DNA of 64,000 nt from Novosphingobium rosa NBRC 15208 (GTDB taxonomy: Bacteria; Pseudomonadota; Alphaproteobacteria; Sphingomonadales; Sphingomonadaceae): NCBI RefSeq assembly GCF_001598555.1, contig NZ_BCZE01000031.1, forward strand, positions 1 to 64,000, in the 5' to 3' direction. This document shows positions 34,023-43,214 of this stretch, one piece after another. The position numbers were made by a program, and so were the translations under genes. The notes under the pieces are model-generated. The model saw only the letters and a program-made list of their open reading frames with translations, was not told where the DNA came from and made no database searches. How positions within the stretch are numbered: the first letter of the stretch is position 1; every line of letters starts with the position of its first letter.

Positions 34023-36458
34023 TCAGAATTTTCCGGTCAGGCGCACGCCGAAGGTGCGCGGCGGGTCCAGCGTGGCGGAGCGGGCATTGGCCACATCGCT
34101 GACGGGGCGGAAGAAGGTGCCCAGCGCCGTCTGCCCGCCCGAGCCCACGCCCACCACCGCCTTGTTGGTCAGGTTCTGGACGAAGGCCTGCACGCTGATC
34201 CGGTCGTTGGGGGCATGCCAGGTCACATCCAGATCCAGCTTGGCATAGGCGTTGCGGATGTCGCCCGGGGTCAGCAGCGCGGGATCGATGATGCGCAGCA
34301 CCGCGCGGCTTTCGTAATGGACATGGGCGGCCGCCACGAAGCGCGCGCCGCTGCTCATGCGGAAGGTGTGGTCGTAATTGCCGCTGATCGTCCAGGCGGG
34401 CAGATTGTTGCGCGGCAGATTGTACTGCGGCACCAGCACCGAGGTGTTGACCGTGGCGACCGGCGGCGTGGTGTCATACTTGCCCTTGGTCCACAGCACA
34501 TCGACACCGATATGGTCGTCACGCGTGACCAGCGCCTGCGCATCCACTTCGGCGCCATAGAGATTGCCGTTGAAGTTGGAGGGATAGCTGGTCTGGCCGA
34601 TGGCGATGCCGTTGAGATAATAGAGCTGCAGCTGGCTGACCTGCTGATCCTGGTAGCGCCAGTAGAAGCCCGAGGCATTGATCTGCAGCTTGCCGTTCAT
34701 GAACCGGTTCTTGGAGCCGATTTCATAGGCTGTCAGATGCTCGGGCTTGTAGTTGTTCTGCGTGCCCACGGTGAAACCGCCCGCGCGAAAACCGGTGCGC
34801 ACCGTGGCATACAGCAGCGAGCCCGGGCGCGGATCAAACTCCAGCCCCACCTTCCAGCTGGTGTTGTTGTCGCTGTAATGGCCGCCATTGGCCACCACGC
34901 AGAAATTGCTGGGGAAGTAATATTTGCCCTGGAACAGCACCGGCGCCGCCGGTGTCGCCCCGGTATAGCACGTGCCGCCCGCCCCGGTGATCGTGCTGAC
35001 ATCGCTGGCGGCAAGACCGCTGGCGGTGGTGTAGCCGTCCTGGCTCTTGACCTCATGGGTGAAGCGCAGGCCGCCGTTCAGGCGCAGATGCTCGGTGAAG
35101 GAATAGGTCGCATCGGCGAAGGCGGCCAGATTGGCATCCTTCAGATTGGGCGTGACCAGCAGGGCATAGCCGCTGCTTTGCAGATTGTTCTGAAAAGCGT
35201 TCTGCTTCTCGTTGAAATAGAAGCCGCCCAGCGTCCAGCGGAACGGCCCGCTGCCCGCCGAGGACAGCCGCGCCTCCAGCGAGAACTGATCGGCATAGGT
35301 CAGGTTGGAGAACAGCAGACCGTTGGAATAGGTGTTGTAGTCGATCTTGGTGTGCACATAGGCGGGTTGAACCGTGAGGTTCGCCCAGGGCATGGCGTAA
35401 TTGACCTCGCTGGAGAGGATGATCTGATCGGCATTGTTATGCCCGTCCGCGCCATAGACCGAGGTGCTGCCATAGCCGGTCGGCCCGGTGTTGGTGAAGC
35501 CCAGCGGATTGCTGACCGCATTGACCCCGCCCACCGAGGTCGCGGCGAAAGAGGGGCACAGCAGCTGGTTGGAGCAGCTGCCCGCGGCGCCCAGACCGAA
35601 CCATGGGTTCTTGGGATCGATCCACTGCTGGGTGGAGCTCATGTAATAGCGCCAGGTGCTGTAGGGCCCCTTCGCGCGGTTGAAATAGGCATCGGCGAAC
35701 AGCAGCACCGAAAGCTTGGGATCGGGCTTCCACAACAGGCTGGCGCGGCCACCGTAATTGTTGGCATCGTCATAGCCATTGGTGAAATAGCCGTCATGAT
35801 GCGTGGTCTGGAAGGCCACGCGCGCATCCAGCGTGTCGGTCACCGGCGTGTTGAGATAGCCGGTGGTGTTGATCGTGCCGTAATTGCCCAAAGTCAGCGA
35901 TCCGCCGCCCTCCAGCTTGTCCTTGGGGCGGGCGGGAATGAGGTTGAGCGCGCCGACCGTGGCGTTACGGCCATAGAGCGTGCCCTGCGGGCCTTTCAGC
36001 ACCTCGACACGCTCGAGATCGTAATAGGAGCTGGTGGCCGAGGTCTGGCGCGCCAGCGGCACGCCGCCATAGTTGAAGGCCATCACCGCATCGGAATATT
36101 GCGAGCCCGAACCGCTCGCCAGACCGTAAAGCCCGATATAGGCGTTGGGATTGGCCACGGTCAGCTTCAGCCCCGGCACCGAATCCAGCATGGTACGGCT
36201 GTCGCGCACGCCGCCTGCGGCCAGCTGCTCGGCGCCCAGCGCGGTGATGTTGAGCGCCGTCTTCTGAGTCGAGCTGACGCGGCGTTCGGCGGTGACGATG
36301 ATATCGGCGATGCCGGTCGCTTCCGGCGCTGCGGGCGCCGAGGCCGCAGGCGGCGAAACGGCCTCCTGTGCATCCCCGTCCGCCGCCAAGGCCTGCACAG
36401 GCAGGGCCAGAACCGCAAGGATGCTCGACGTTAACAGATGGCTGCGCCCCACAGGCAT
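34023..36458 (-). CDS. TonB-dependent outer-membrane receptor
   Basis: 811 aa. Signal peptide to about residue 25 (PVQALA). TonB box-like ADIIVTAERR at about 51-60, plug with VERV-type segment LERVEVLKGPQGTLYGRNATVGALNL, then the barrel, ending VRLTGKF with terminal Phe. GGGGGAAGA precedes the ATG. This is the first gene of an operon with two EthD-like genes and an MFS carrier, so the set covers outer-membrane uptake, conversion and inner-membrane transport. Confidence 0.9.
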   Translation of the reverse strand: MPVGRSHLLTSSILAVLALPVQALAADGDAQEAVSPPAASAPAAPEATGIADIIVTAERRVSSTQKTALNITALGAEQLAAGGVRDSRTMLDSVPGLKLTVANPNAYIGLYGLASGSGSQYSDAVMAFNYGGVPLARQTSATSSYYDLERVEVLKGPQGTLYGRNATVGALNLIPARPKDKLEGGGSLTLGNYGTINTTGYLNTPVTDTLDARVAFQTTHHDGYFTNGYDDANNYGGRASLLWKPDPKLSVLLFADAYFNRAKGPYSTWRYYMSSTQQWIDPKNPWFGLGAAGSCSNQLLCPSFAATSVGGVNAVSNPLGFTNTGPTGYGSTSVYGADGHNNADQIILSSEVNYAMPWANLTVQPAYVHTKIDYNTYSNGLLFSNLTYADQFSLEARLSSAGSGPFRWTLGGFYFNEKQNAFQNNLQSSGYALLVTPNLKDANLAAFADATYSFTEHLRLNGGLRFTHEVKSQDGYTTASGLAASDVSTITGAGGTCYTGATPAAPVLFQGKYYFPSNFCVVANGGHYSDNNTSWKVGLEFDPRPGSLLYATVRTGFRAGGFTVGTQNNYKPEHLTAYEIGSKNRFMNGKLQINASGFYWRYQDQQVSQLQLYYLNGIAIGQTSYPSNFNGNLYGAEVDAQALVTRDDHIGVDVLWTKGKYDTTPPVATVNTSVLVPQYNLPRNNLPAWTISGNYDHTFRMSSGARFVAAAHVHYESRAVLRIIDPALLTPGDIRNAYAKLDLDVTWHAPNDRISVQAFVQNLTNKAVVGVGSGGQTALGTFFRPVSDVANARSATLDPPRTFGVRLTGKF

Positions 36459-36616
36459 GGCATTCTTCCCCCAAAGGATTGTGTATGGGAGCCCGTTGAT
36501 ATGGATGGCCCCGATTTATGGGCAAACTTATGTCAAGCGCGCCCCCGCCCCGCTACTACCGTATGGTGAATATCAGCCCTCCCGCAAATCGTCGGAGAGA
36601 AGCTAGCCTGCGCCGG

Positions 36617-37549
36617 TCAGGCCCCCACGCCAGTCTGCAGCGCGGTGTAGAGCGTCGCGATGAAATTGTCGCGATTGTCCGGACCGCCAGGCTGAGGGCT
36701 GTGGTCATCGGCCAGCAGCTTGGCGGCCACCACCTCGTCCTTGCTCTTGCCCCGGGCGATCAGCGCCTTGACCTGACCGCGCACCCTTTCCAGCATCGCG
36801 ACATAGGCCGTCACCTCCGCCTTGTTGGTCAGCCCGCCATGGCCCGGCACGATTTTGGTGCGGGCATCGGCCAGCTTGAGCGCCTGGCGGTAGACCTGCA
36901 GATTGCCCTCATAGGAGCCGCATTTGCAGCCCGTGACGGCATCCCACACCGGATATTCGTGGCTGTGATGCAGATCGCCCAGCACCAGCACATTCGCCTT
37001 GGGGAAAAAGACCATCGCATCCCCCTCGCCATGAGCGTTGCGCACCGGGATAAAGCGCAGGCTCTGGCCCGGGATCGAAAGGGTCGTCACCTTGTCATAG
37101 GTCGTGGTCGGCCAGCCCGCCTTGTCGATGGGTGGACGCTGCGTGCCGTCGCCGCCGGTGAAGGGCTGTTGCATCGCTCCGGCTGCCAGGCTGGTGGAGA
37201 CGATCCGCGCCCCCTTGCCCGCATAGATGGCATTGCCCGCCGTGTGATCGAGATGGGCATGGGTGTTCACCAGCAGCTTGACCGGTCTGGGCGTCACCGC
37301 CTCCACCGATGCGACCAGTTTCGCCGGATCGTTGAACAGGCTGTCGATCAGAATCGCGCCATCGGCGCCAACCGCCAGCACGGCGTTGGACCCGGCGGAA
37401 AGCTGATAGAGCCCGCCGCCGATTGCGGTCGTGGTGATCGGCCCCTTGAAGGCATTGACGCCGGTTTGCGCCCAACCCGGCGCAGCGGCAAGGGCAGCGG
37501 CAAGGGCGAAAGCGGTCGCGGCGAGCAGGCGACGGGTTGCAGGCATCAT
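36617..37549 (-). CDS. Exported MBL-fold metallo-hydrolase
   Basis: 310 aa from the first ATG of ATGATG (GGGAGAACGAGCC upstream). Signal peptide about 5-27 (APGWAQ). Metallo-beta-lactamase fold: NTHAHLDHTAGN gives the H-x-H-x-D-H dinuclear zinc motif, NAHGEGDAMVFF and VLGDLHHSH later ligands, and VPGHGG the last histidine. The overall order resembles exported SoxH/quinoprotein-relay-type MBL proteins and not a true resistance beta-lactamase. It lies 133 bp downstream of a TonB receptor on the same strand. Confidence 0.8.
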   Translation of the reverse strand: MMPATRRLLAATAFALAAALAAAPGWAQTGVNAFKGPITTTAIGGGLYQLSAGSNAVLAVGADGAILIDSLFNDPAKLVASVEAVTPRPVKLLVNTHAHLDHTAGNAIYAGKGARIVSTSLAAGAMQQPFTGGDGTQRPPIDKAGWPTTTYDKVTTLSIPGQSLRFIPVRNAHGEGDAMVFFPKANVLVLGDLHHSHEYPVWDAVTGCKCGSYEGNLQVYRQALKLADARTKIVPGHGGLTNKAEVTAYVAMLERVRGQVKALIARGKSKDEVVAAKLLADDHSPQPGGPDNRDNFIATLYTALQTGVGA

Positions 37550-37682
37550 GGCTCGTTCTCCCTTAAAAATCATGGTCGGAGGTATCAGACCGGCTCAGCC
37601 GCTTCCAACGATGCAGGCTGTATAAGAGCTATGCCGATGGCGGGCGGGGCGGAGCCTGATCGCACCCGCCCCGTGATTGCCG

Positions 37683-40331
37683 TCAGAACTTGGCGGTGAA
37701 CGTCACGCCATAGGTGCGCGGATCGGCGGCTTCGAAATTGACGTTGGTGAGATTGTACGTGCCGAAGATCGGCACCGTATTGGTGTAGCCGGTGGGCACG
37801 GTGATGCTCTGCAGCGTGCCGACATTGCCGATGTTGCGCACATAGGCGGTCAGCCCCCAAGTGCCCTTGGCCGGGTTGAAGGCCAGCGTGGCGTTCACCT
37901 TCATAAAGGCGGGCTGGCGGAACCATCCGGCCTTCAGCACATCGCTGTTGGAGGGTATGGCCAGATTGCTCTCGGTCTCGAAATGGCCATCGACCGAGGC
38001 GACAACATTGCCCAGGCGGCGCCCCTGCCCGCCGACCTCGAAGACATGCGAATAGCCCGGCGAGATCGTCCAGTTGGGTGAGCGCGGCAGGGCGAAACCC
38101 TTCAACTGCTGCCCCAGCATCAGCGTCGCCGCCGTGCCGCCCGCCAGATTGACCGTGCGGAAGCGGGCATTGAGGTAGGAGACATTCATGGTGAAACGGT
38201 CATGCTCGGACAGGATCAGCGTGCTTTCCAGATCCATGCCGAAGGTGCGCGCCCGCGCCGCATTGGCGGTGGTGGTGGTGGTGTAATCCGGATCGATGGT
38301 GCGCGTGGTATAGCCCAGATTGGCGGTGGGGCTGAAAACCTGCGCGGCATAGCTGAACTGGTAATCGCGGTAATCGTAGTAATAGGCGCTGACATTCAGG
38401 CGCCAGTGGTGGTTGAGCAAATCATTCTTGGTTCCGATCTCGTAGGAGGTCAGACTTTCCGGCTTGAAGGTGTTGGTGAATCCGGGGTTGAGAAGACCTG
38501 TGCTGGCGGAAGGAATGTTGATGAAGCCGCCGCTCTTGAAACCGGTGGACACCAGCGCATAGACATTCGATGTCGGCGAAAGATCATATTGCGCCGAAAT
38601 CTTGTAATCCAGACGGCTGTTGGTCATTTTCCCGGCAGGCACCGAGAAGAACACACGGTTGCCCGTAGGGGTGGCGGCGCTCCACAAGCCATTGTTGGTG
38701 GTGGTGCCCGCCACCCCATTGTCCAGCAGGTAATACAGCGTGGTGTTGATCGGCGTGCCGTTCAGCGTGCTGCTGCCGGAGGTGGCGCAGGTGCTGGTCT
38801 GGATCGCATTGGCGACGCATTGATTGCCGACCTGATCGTTGCGGATCTTGCGCTCGGTGGTGTAGCGCAGCCCCGCCGTCACGCGGAAGCGATCGGTGAC
38901 GGGATAGGTGATCTGGCCGAAACCGGCGAAATCGCGCACCTCGCGATGCGGGCTGGAGCTGCTGTAAAAGGCGGGCGGAGCGATGCCCGCATCCACCACG
39001 CTGGTGGCCGGAACAGCGGTGGCGGACAGCACCGTGGTGCGCGCGAGCGTGGTGTAGCCGGTGCCGCTCTGCTGATTGACGCCGGTATCCTCCTTGTTTT
39101 CCAGATAATAGCCGCCGACCATCCATTTGATCCGCGCGCCGGGATTGGACGACAGGCGCAGCTCCAGCGTCTTCTGGTCCTGACGCGAGATTTCCTTGCC
39201 ATTGGTGGAGGCCAGCGCGGTGGCGATGCCGTTCGGATTGGCGTAACCGGAGTCCGTCGCCTGAGACAGGCGGGTCATATAGGTCGCGATGCTGAAAGTG
39301 TTCGATTCCAGCTGATAGCGCGATTTGTTGTAAGTCGGCTGAAGATAGAGCTGGGCGAAACCAAGATTGGCGGTGATATCGGCATAGTAATTGCCGTTTT
39401 TGAAGGTACGAAAGCCCGTCGAGGGATTGGGCGAGGTCCAATAGCCCAGCGGAAAACGGATCGGGCTGGTCAGATCGATCAACCCGCTGGAGGATTGCTG
39501 CTGGCCAAGACCGGTCTGCGCCGCGTAATCGGCTGTCAGGATGATCTTGACATCGTTGCTCGGCTCCCACAGCAGGCGCCCGCGACCGCCCAGCACATGG
39601 CTGTCACTGCCGCCGTTCGACAGGTAACCATGCCGCCTTTCGCCCGAGAAAGCGCCGCGCAGGGCGATGGTTTGGGTGATGGGAATGTTGACCATCGCCT
39701 GCCCCGCCACCAGCCCGTAATTGCCGGTTTCCAGCGTGGTGCCGAACTCCAGCTTGTGGCTGGGGTCATTGGAGATGATCGTCACCGATCCGCCCTCGGC
39801 ATTGCGGCCATTCAGCGTGGAATCGGGGCCCTTGACCACCTCGACCCGGGCGATGTCATAGAACAGGGCGCGGGTGGACTGGGCGCGCTGCTGGAACACG
39901 CCATTGAGGCTGACCGTGACCGGGGAATCCTGCCCGAAGACCGGCGCGAAGCCCACGCCGCGGATCGAAACGAAAAAGCCCTGCCCCGAAGCGCCCGTGC
40001 CCATCAGTTGCACGCCCGGCGTATCGCGCAGCACTTCGGCCAGCGTGGTCTTGCCTTCCTTGACCATCCGGTCGCCATCGACGGCGGTGATCGTGCCCAC
40101 GGTCTTTTGCAGATTGGTGCGGAATTTCATGGCGGTCACCACAATGTCATGCAGCGAGACCTTGCCGTCATCGGGTGCATCGCTGTGATTGCCGGTATCG
40201 GGCAGCGGCGCGGCAGGCGGCGCATCGGGCCTTGCCTGATCGACCGGCGTCTCCTGAGCCCGCAACGGAGCAGCCGCCATCAGCCCGAACGCCAGCGCGC
40301 TCAGGGCACAGCCCATCTTCATCGATGTCAT
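37683..40331 (-). CDS. TonB-dependent outer-membrane receptor
   Basis: 882 aa. Signal peptide to about residue 25 (PLRAQ). TonB box-like LHDIVVTAMKFR at about 60, plug with ARVEVVKGPDSTLNGRNAEGGSVTII, barrel to the terminal GVTFTAKF. The plug SIRGVGFAP and the style TLAEVLRDTPGVQLMG are common in sphingomonad receptors of unknown substrate. It is divergent from a serine hydrolase across 384 bp and is followed by an MBL-fold gene. Confidence 0.9.
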   Translation of the reverse strand: MTSMKMGCALSALAFGLMAAAPLRAQETPVDQARPDAPPAAPLPDTGNHSDAPDDGKVSLHDIVVTAMKFRTNLQKTVGTITAVDGDRMVKEGKTTLAEVLRDTPGVQLMGTGASGQGFFVSIRGVGFAPVFGQDSPVTVSLNGVFQQRAQSTRALFYDIARVEVVKGPDSTLNGRNAEGGSVTIISNDPSHKLEFGTTLETGNYGLVAGQAMVNIPITQTIALRGAFSGERRHGYLSNGGSDSHVLGGRGRLLWEPSNDVKIILTADYAAQTGLGQQQSSSGLIDLTSPIRFPLGYWTSPNPSTGFRTFKNGNYYADITANLGFAQLYLQPTYNKSRYQLESNTFSIATYMTRLSQATDSGYANPNGIATALASTNGKEISRQDQKTLELRLSSNPGARIKWMVGGYYLENKEDTGVNQQSGTGYTTLARTTVLSATAVPATSVVDAGIAPPAFYSSSSPHREVRDFAGFGQITYPVTDRFRVTAGLRYTTERKIRNDQVGNQCVANAIQTSTCATSGSSTLNGTPINTTLYYLLDNGVAGTTTNNGLWSAATPTGNRVFFSVPAGKMTNSRLDYKISAQYDLSPTSNVYALVSTGFKSGGFINIPSASTGLLNPGFTNTFKPESLTSYEIGTKNDLLNHHWRLNVSAYYYDYRDYQFSYAAQVFSPTANLGYTTRTIDPDYTTTTTANAARARTFGMDLESTLILSEHDRFTMNVSYLNARFRTVNLAGGTAATLMLGQQLKGFALPRSPNWTISPGYSHVFEVGGQGRRLGNVVASVDGHFETESNLAIPSNSDVLKAGWFRQPAFMKVNATLAFNPAKGTWGLTAYVRNIGNVGTLQSITVPTGYTNTVPIFGTYNLTNVNFEAADPRTYGVTFTAKF

Positions 40332-40715
40332 TGTGAAGTCCTCCCCCGGAGGCCAGTCGTTGTGACCGTGCCTTTCCCGGTGCGGCGATGTTATGGGAGG
40401 CAGGTAAGCTGCAGTAGATCGCGCAAGGCTATATCAGCTATTCGGCGATACATGGAAAGTTTCAGGCATATTTTATAATATGCTTTTTATATGTATTTTT
40501 CTGTCGGAAAAACAATTCAATCCCATCACTGCTTTGGATCAAAGACAAAGCGGCGCCACGGTCCTCGGCGCGCTGACCGCCACCATCCGCACCGGGATCG
40601 GCTGTCCGGTCTGTCCCTCTGTTTCCGGCGGTACGCGCTACGGCCTGACAGACTGCTTGATCCCCGCCACCGCTTCATGCCAACGCAGGGCGCGACACTC
40701 GAAGCGGGCCGGGCC
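40332..40715. promoter_or_regulatory. Divergent intergenic region with palindrome
   Basis: 384 bp between the TonB receptor (-) and the serine hydrolase (+). Positions 40466-40483 form a palindrome (GCATATT-TTAT-AATATGC) containing TATAAT, in an AT-rich stretch (about 40440-40520). It is a candidate operator or promoter. Small open frames here have no gene-like features. Confidence 0.4.
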
Positions 40716-41894
40716 ATGATTCACACTTCTCGACGGGCGATGCTGTCGTGGCTGGCGATGCTGCCCCTGTCCACTCCGCTCTCGGCCTATGCTCAGGGGA
40801 TCACGCCCGTGCCTGACGATTCACTGTCCGACGCGCAGCTCAAGGCGCTGATCGACGCGCGCATCGCCGGGCGCGCTGGTGAGGGCATCGCCATCGCCCT
40901 GCTCGACACCAAAGGCCAGCGCATCCTCGGGCGCGGCCCCGCAGGGCAAGCTCCCCCTTTCTCCGCCCGCACGCTGTTCGAGATCGGCTCGCTGACCAAG
41001 CTGTTCACCGCGCTGATCCTCGCCGATATGGCGCTGAAGGGCGAAGTCGGACTCGACGATCCCGCGCAGGCCTGGCTGCCGCCCGGCGCCAGCATGCCGC
41101 AGCGCCATGGGCGGCAGATCACCTTGCGCGATCTGGCCATGCATCTCTCCGGCCTGCCCCGCCTGCCCGACAACATGCCCTTCAGCCATCCCGAAGACCC
41201 CTATGCGGATTACGGCGAAGCGCTGCTGCTCGATTTCCTGGCCCGCTATCGCCTGCCACGCGATCCGGGCATGCGGTACGAATACTCCAATCTCGGCTTC
41301 GGCCTGCTCGGTTCCTTGCTGGCCCGCGCCGCGCAGACCGATTATCCGTCGCTGCTCGCCCGGCGCATCACCGGGCCGCTGGGGCTGCATGACACGGCGA
41401 TCACCCTGTCACCCGACCAGCAGACGCGTTTCGCGCCGGGCTATGACGCCGCCATGCGCCCGGCCAGCCCCTGGAGGTTTACGGCGCTCGCCGGGGCCGG
41501 GGCGATCCGCTCCACGGCGCAGGATATGGCAATGTTCATGCAGGCGGTGATGGACCCCGCCTCGGTGATCGCCCCTGCGATGCAACTGGCCACCGCCTCC
41601 CCCCACCCCATCGGCGATGGCCGGAACCGGGCAGGTCTGGGCTGGGTGATCGGCCAATCTCCGGCAGGCGAGCCCTTGCTGTTCCATGACGGCGGCACGG
41701 GCGGTTTTCGCAGCTCGATCATCGTGGAGCCGGGGCGGCGGCACGGTGTGGTGGTTCTGGCCAATGCCGCCGCCGAGCCTGCCACGGCCGACCTTGCCGC
41801 CCATCTGCTGCTGGGCGCTCCCTTGCAGCTGATCAGCCCGGCGCCGCCGATCATGACGCTTCCGGCGCAGCGGCAGGAACGGGCGCGGCGCTGA
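40716..41894 (+). CDS. Exported serine hydrolase, class C beta-lactamase fold
   Basis: 392 aa from the ATG at 40716. The leader TSRRAMLSWLAMLPL is Tat-like. The three penicillin-binding motifs are present: S92-L-T-K95, Y190-S-N192 and HDGGTGGF in the place of the KTG box. The family includes AmpC, esterases (EstB) and D-aminopeptidases; the HDG box is more usual for esterases and peptidases than for resistance enzymes. The nearby GTF-like substrate is unknown. Confidence 0.82.
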   Translation: MIHTSRRAMLSWLAMLPLSTPLSAYAQGITPVPDDSLSDAQLKALIDARIAGRAGEGIAIALLDTKGQRILGRGPAGQAPPFSARTLFEIGSLTKLFTALILADMALKGEVGLDDPAQAWLPPGASMPQRHGRQITLRDLAMHLSGLPRLPDNMPFSHPEDPYADYGEALLLDFLARYRLPRDPGMRYEYSNLGFGLLGSLLARAAQTDYPSLLARRITGPLGLHDTAITLSPDQQTRFAPGYDAAMRPASPWRFTALAGAGAIRSTAQDMAMFMQAVMDPASVIAPAMQLATASPHPIGDGRNRAGLGWVIGQSPAGEPLLFHDGGTGGFRSSIIVEPGRRHGVVVLANAAAEPATADLAAHLLLGAPLQLISPAPPIMTLPAQRQERARR

Positions 41895-41905
41895 TGCCGC
41901 GCCCG
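41880..41905. terminator. Hairpin overlapping the serine hydrolase stop
   Basis: 10-bp stem CGGGCGCGGC / GCCGCGCCCG with loop GCTGAT that contains the stop codon, between two convergent genes. Possible bidirectional terminator. Confidence 0.5.
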
Positions 41906-41918
41906 GCCCGCCATCGGC

Positions 41919-42503
41919 TCAGGCGACCTGCTTGAAGGGATGGCCGCCGCGCGCGATCTTGCTCTGGTCGAACAGGCGCAGGATCGGGAAGTCGACGTCG
42001 TTGCGCGACACCTTCCAGAGATAATTGGTCATGAAGTTGAGCACGAGATGGCCGAAGACCTCCGTCACATCCTCATCGCTCCAGCCGGCATCTTTCACCG
42101 CCTGCACCTCGGCATCGGTCAGATCGCCCTTGTGGCGCACCAGCAGCAGCACGAAATCGAGCAGCGCCTGTTCCTTGGGGTCGGTTGACTTGCCACGACG
42201 GGCCAGATCGATGTCCTCATCGGTCAGCTTCTGAAGCTTGGCGATCGCGGCCAGCAGCGAGATGCAATATTCGCAGCCGTTTTCCTCACCGATGGCCAGG
42301 CCGATCTTGCGCGCCAGCTGCTTGCTGAAGCGGCCCTCGGTCAGGTTCTGGAACAGGGCGAGATAGCTGTTCATCGTCGCGGTGGAGTTGGTCAGCACCG
42401 AAAGCAGGATGGGATGCTTGCCGAACTTGCCTGCGGTGTTGTCGAGGATCTCCTGCTGCGCGGGGGTGGCGGTTTGCGGGGTGACGACATTGAGACGAGC
42501 CAT
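41919..42503 (-). CDS. AhpD-like carboxymuconolactone decarboxylase-family protein
   Basis: 194 aa. Core AhpD motif E-x-G-C77-E-Y-C80-x-x-L with the flanking IGLAIGEENG and the following helix; the CxxC pair indicates thiol peroxidase-like activity (alkyl hydroperoxidase D type). It is divergent from a TetR gene and two inverted operator copies lie between them, so the TetR protein probably represses it. Probable role: oxidative or electrophile stress defence. Confidence 0.85.
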   Translation of the reverse strand: MARLNVVTPQTATPAQQEILDNTAGKFGKHPILLSVLTNSTATMNSYLALFQNLTEGRFSKQLARKIGLAIGEENGCEYCISLLAAIAKLQKLTDEDIDLARRGKSTDPKEQALLDFVLLLVRHKGDLTDAEVQAVKDAGWSDEDVTEVFGHLVLNFMTNYLWKVSRNDVDFPILRLFDQSKIARGGHPFKQVA

Positions 42504-42527
42504 GAGGTGGTTTCCTTTTCCGAATCA

Positions 42528-42545
42528 TACCGAACGATCGGTACA
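42528..42545. promoter_or_regulatory. TetR operator, copy 1
   Basis: ACCGAACGATCGGTAC with flanking T and A, itself a near-palindrome. It is the exact reverse complement of the second copy at 42588-42604, and is 25 bp upstream of the AhpD-like start. Likely target of the TetR protein encoded alongside. Confidence 0.75.
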
Positions 42546-42587
42546 GTTCATAAATGCGGAAACGCCAAGCTCACGTCAAGCTTGAAA

Positions 42588-42604
42588 TGTACCGATCGTT
42601 CGGA
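42588..42604. promoter_or_regulatory. TetR operator, copy 2
   Basis: TGTACCGATCGTTCGGA, inverted relative to copy 1 with 42 bp between them, and 25 bp upstream of the TetR start at 42630. Consistent with autoregulation. Confidence 0.75.
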
Positions 42605-42629
42605 CTATATGGCAGGCGGAGGTTCCGTG

Positions 42630-43214
42630 ATGCCACAAATACGCAAGGTCGAGGATGATGTGCTGCTGGAGCGGCTGGCGCGGACATTCAAGGATGTCGG
42701 CTATGAGGGCGCATCGCTCAGCGCGATCTCCGAGGAGACGGGGCTGAAGAAATCCAGCCTCTATCACCGTTTTCCGCGTGGCAAGGAACAGATGGCGCAG
42801 GAGGTGCTGCAGCAGGTGGCGCAAGCGCTGGACACGCACCTCTTCCCCATCCTGGCCGGAGACGGCACGCCCGAGCGCAAAATGGCCGCCTTCGTTCGCG
42901 TGATGGATGGCGTTTATGCCAGTGGGCGGGAATCCTGCCTGCTCAACATGCTCTCCCCGCCGCGCGGCGCGCAGGGCGTCTGCGGCGCGGCCATCGCCAG
43001 CACCTTCCACCGCCTGCTTGCCGCGTTGAAGGATGTGGCGTGTCAGGCCGGGGCGTCTGAGGAGCAGGCCGCGCTTCGCGCCGAGGAGGTGCTGATCGCC
43101 CTGCAAGGCGCGCTGGTGCTGGCGCGCGGTATCGGCGATCCGGGGGTGTTTGAACGCATGCTGGCGCGCCTGCCCGGCATCATCGATCCGCAGGACCAAA
43201 AGCATGATCTTTGA
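42630..43214 (+). CDS. TetR-family transcriptional regulator
   Basis: 194 aa from the ATG at 42630, chosen for GGAGG 7 bp upstream; an in-frame ATG at 42609 lies within the operator-proximal region. Helix-turn-helix at about 10-50: GASLSAISEETGLKKSSLYHRF. C-terminal part has Cys residues (C97-region, C112-region) that might sense thiol-reactive compounds. The last 11 bp overlap the alpha/beta-hydrolase gene, which is thus in the same operon. Confidence 0.88.
   Translation: MPQIRKVEDDVLLERLARTFKDVGYEGASLSAISEETGLKKSSLYHRFPRGKEQMAQEVLQQVAQALDTHLFPILAGDGTPERKMAAFVRVMDGVYASGRESCLLNMLSPPRGAQGVCGAAIASTFHRLLAALKDVACQAGASEEQAALRAEEVLIALQGALVLARGIGDPGVFERMLARLPGIIDPQDQKHDL

Noticed and set aside
34002..36434. 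Open frame of about 810 codons on the plus strand
   Set aside because: Exact antisense of a TonB receptor whose motifs are all in the minus-strand frame.
38202..40478. Open frame of about 760 codons on the plus strand
   Set aside because: Antisense of the third TonB receptor; no signal, motif or RBS.
40716..41894. Resistance beta-lactamase (AmpC)
   Set aside because: The third motif is HDG and not KTG, and the context is not that of ampR/ampC; an esterase or peptidase is more likely.
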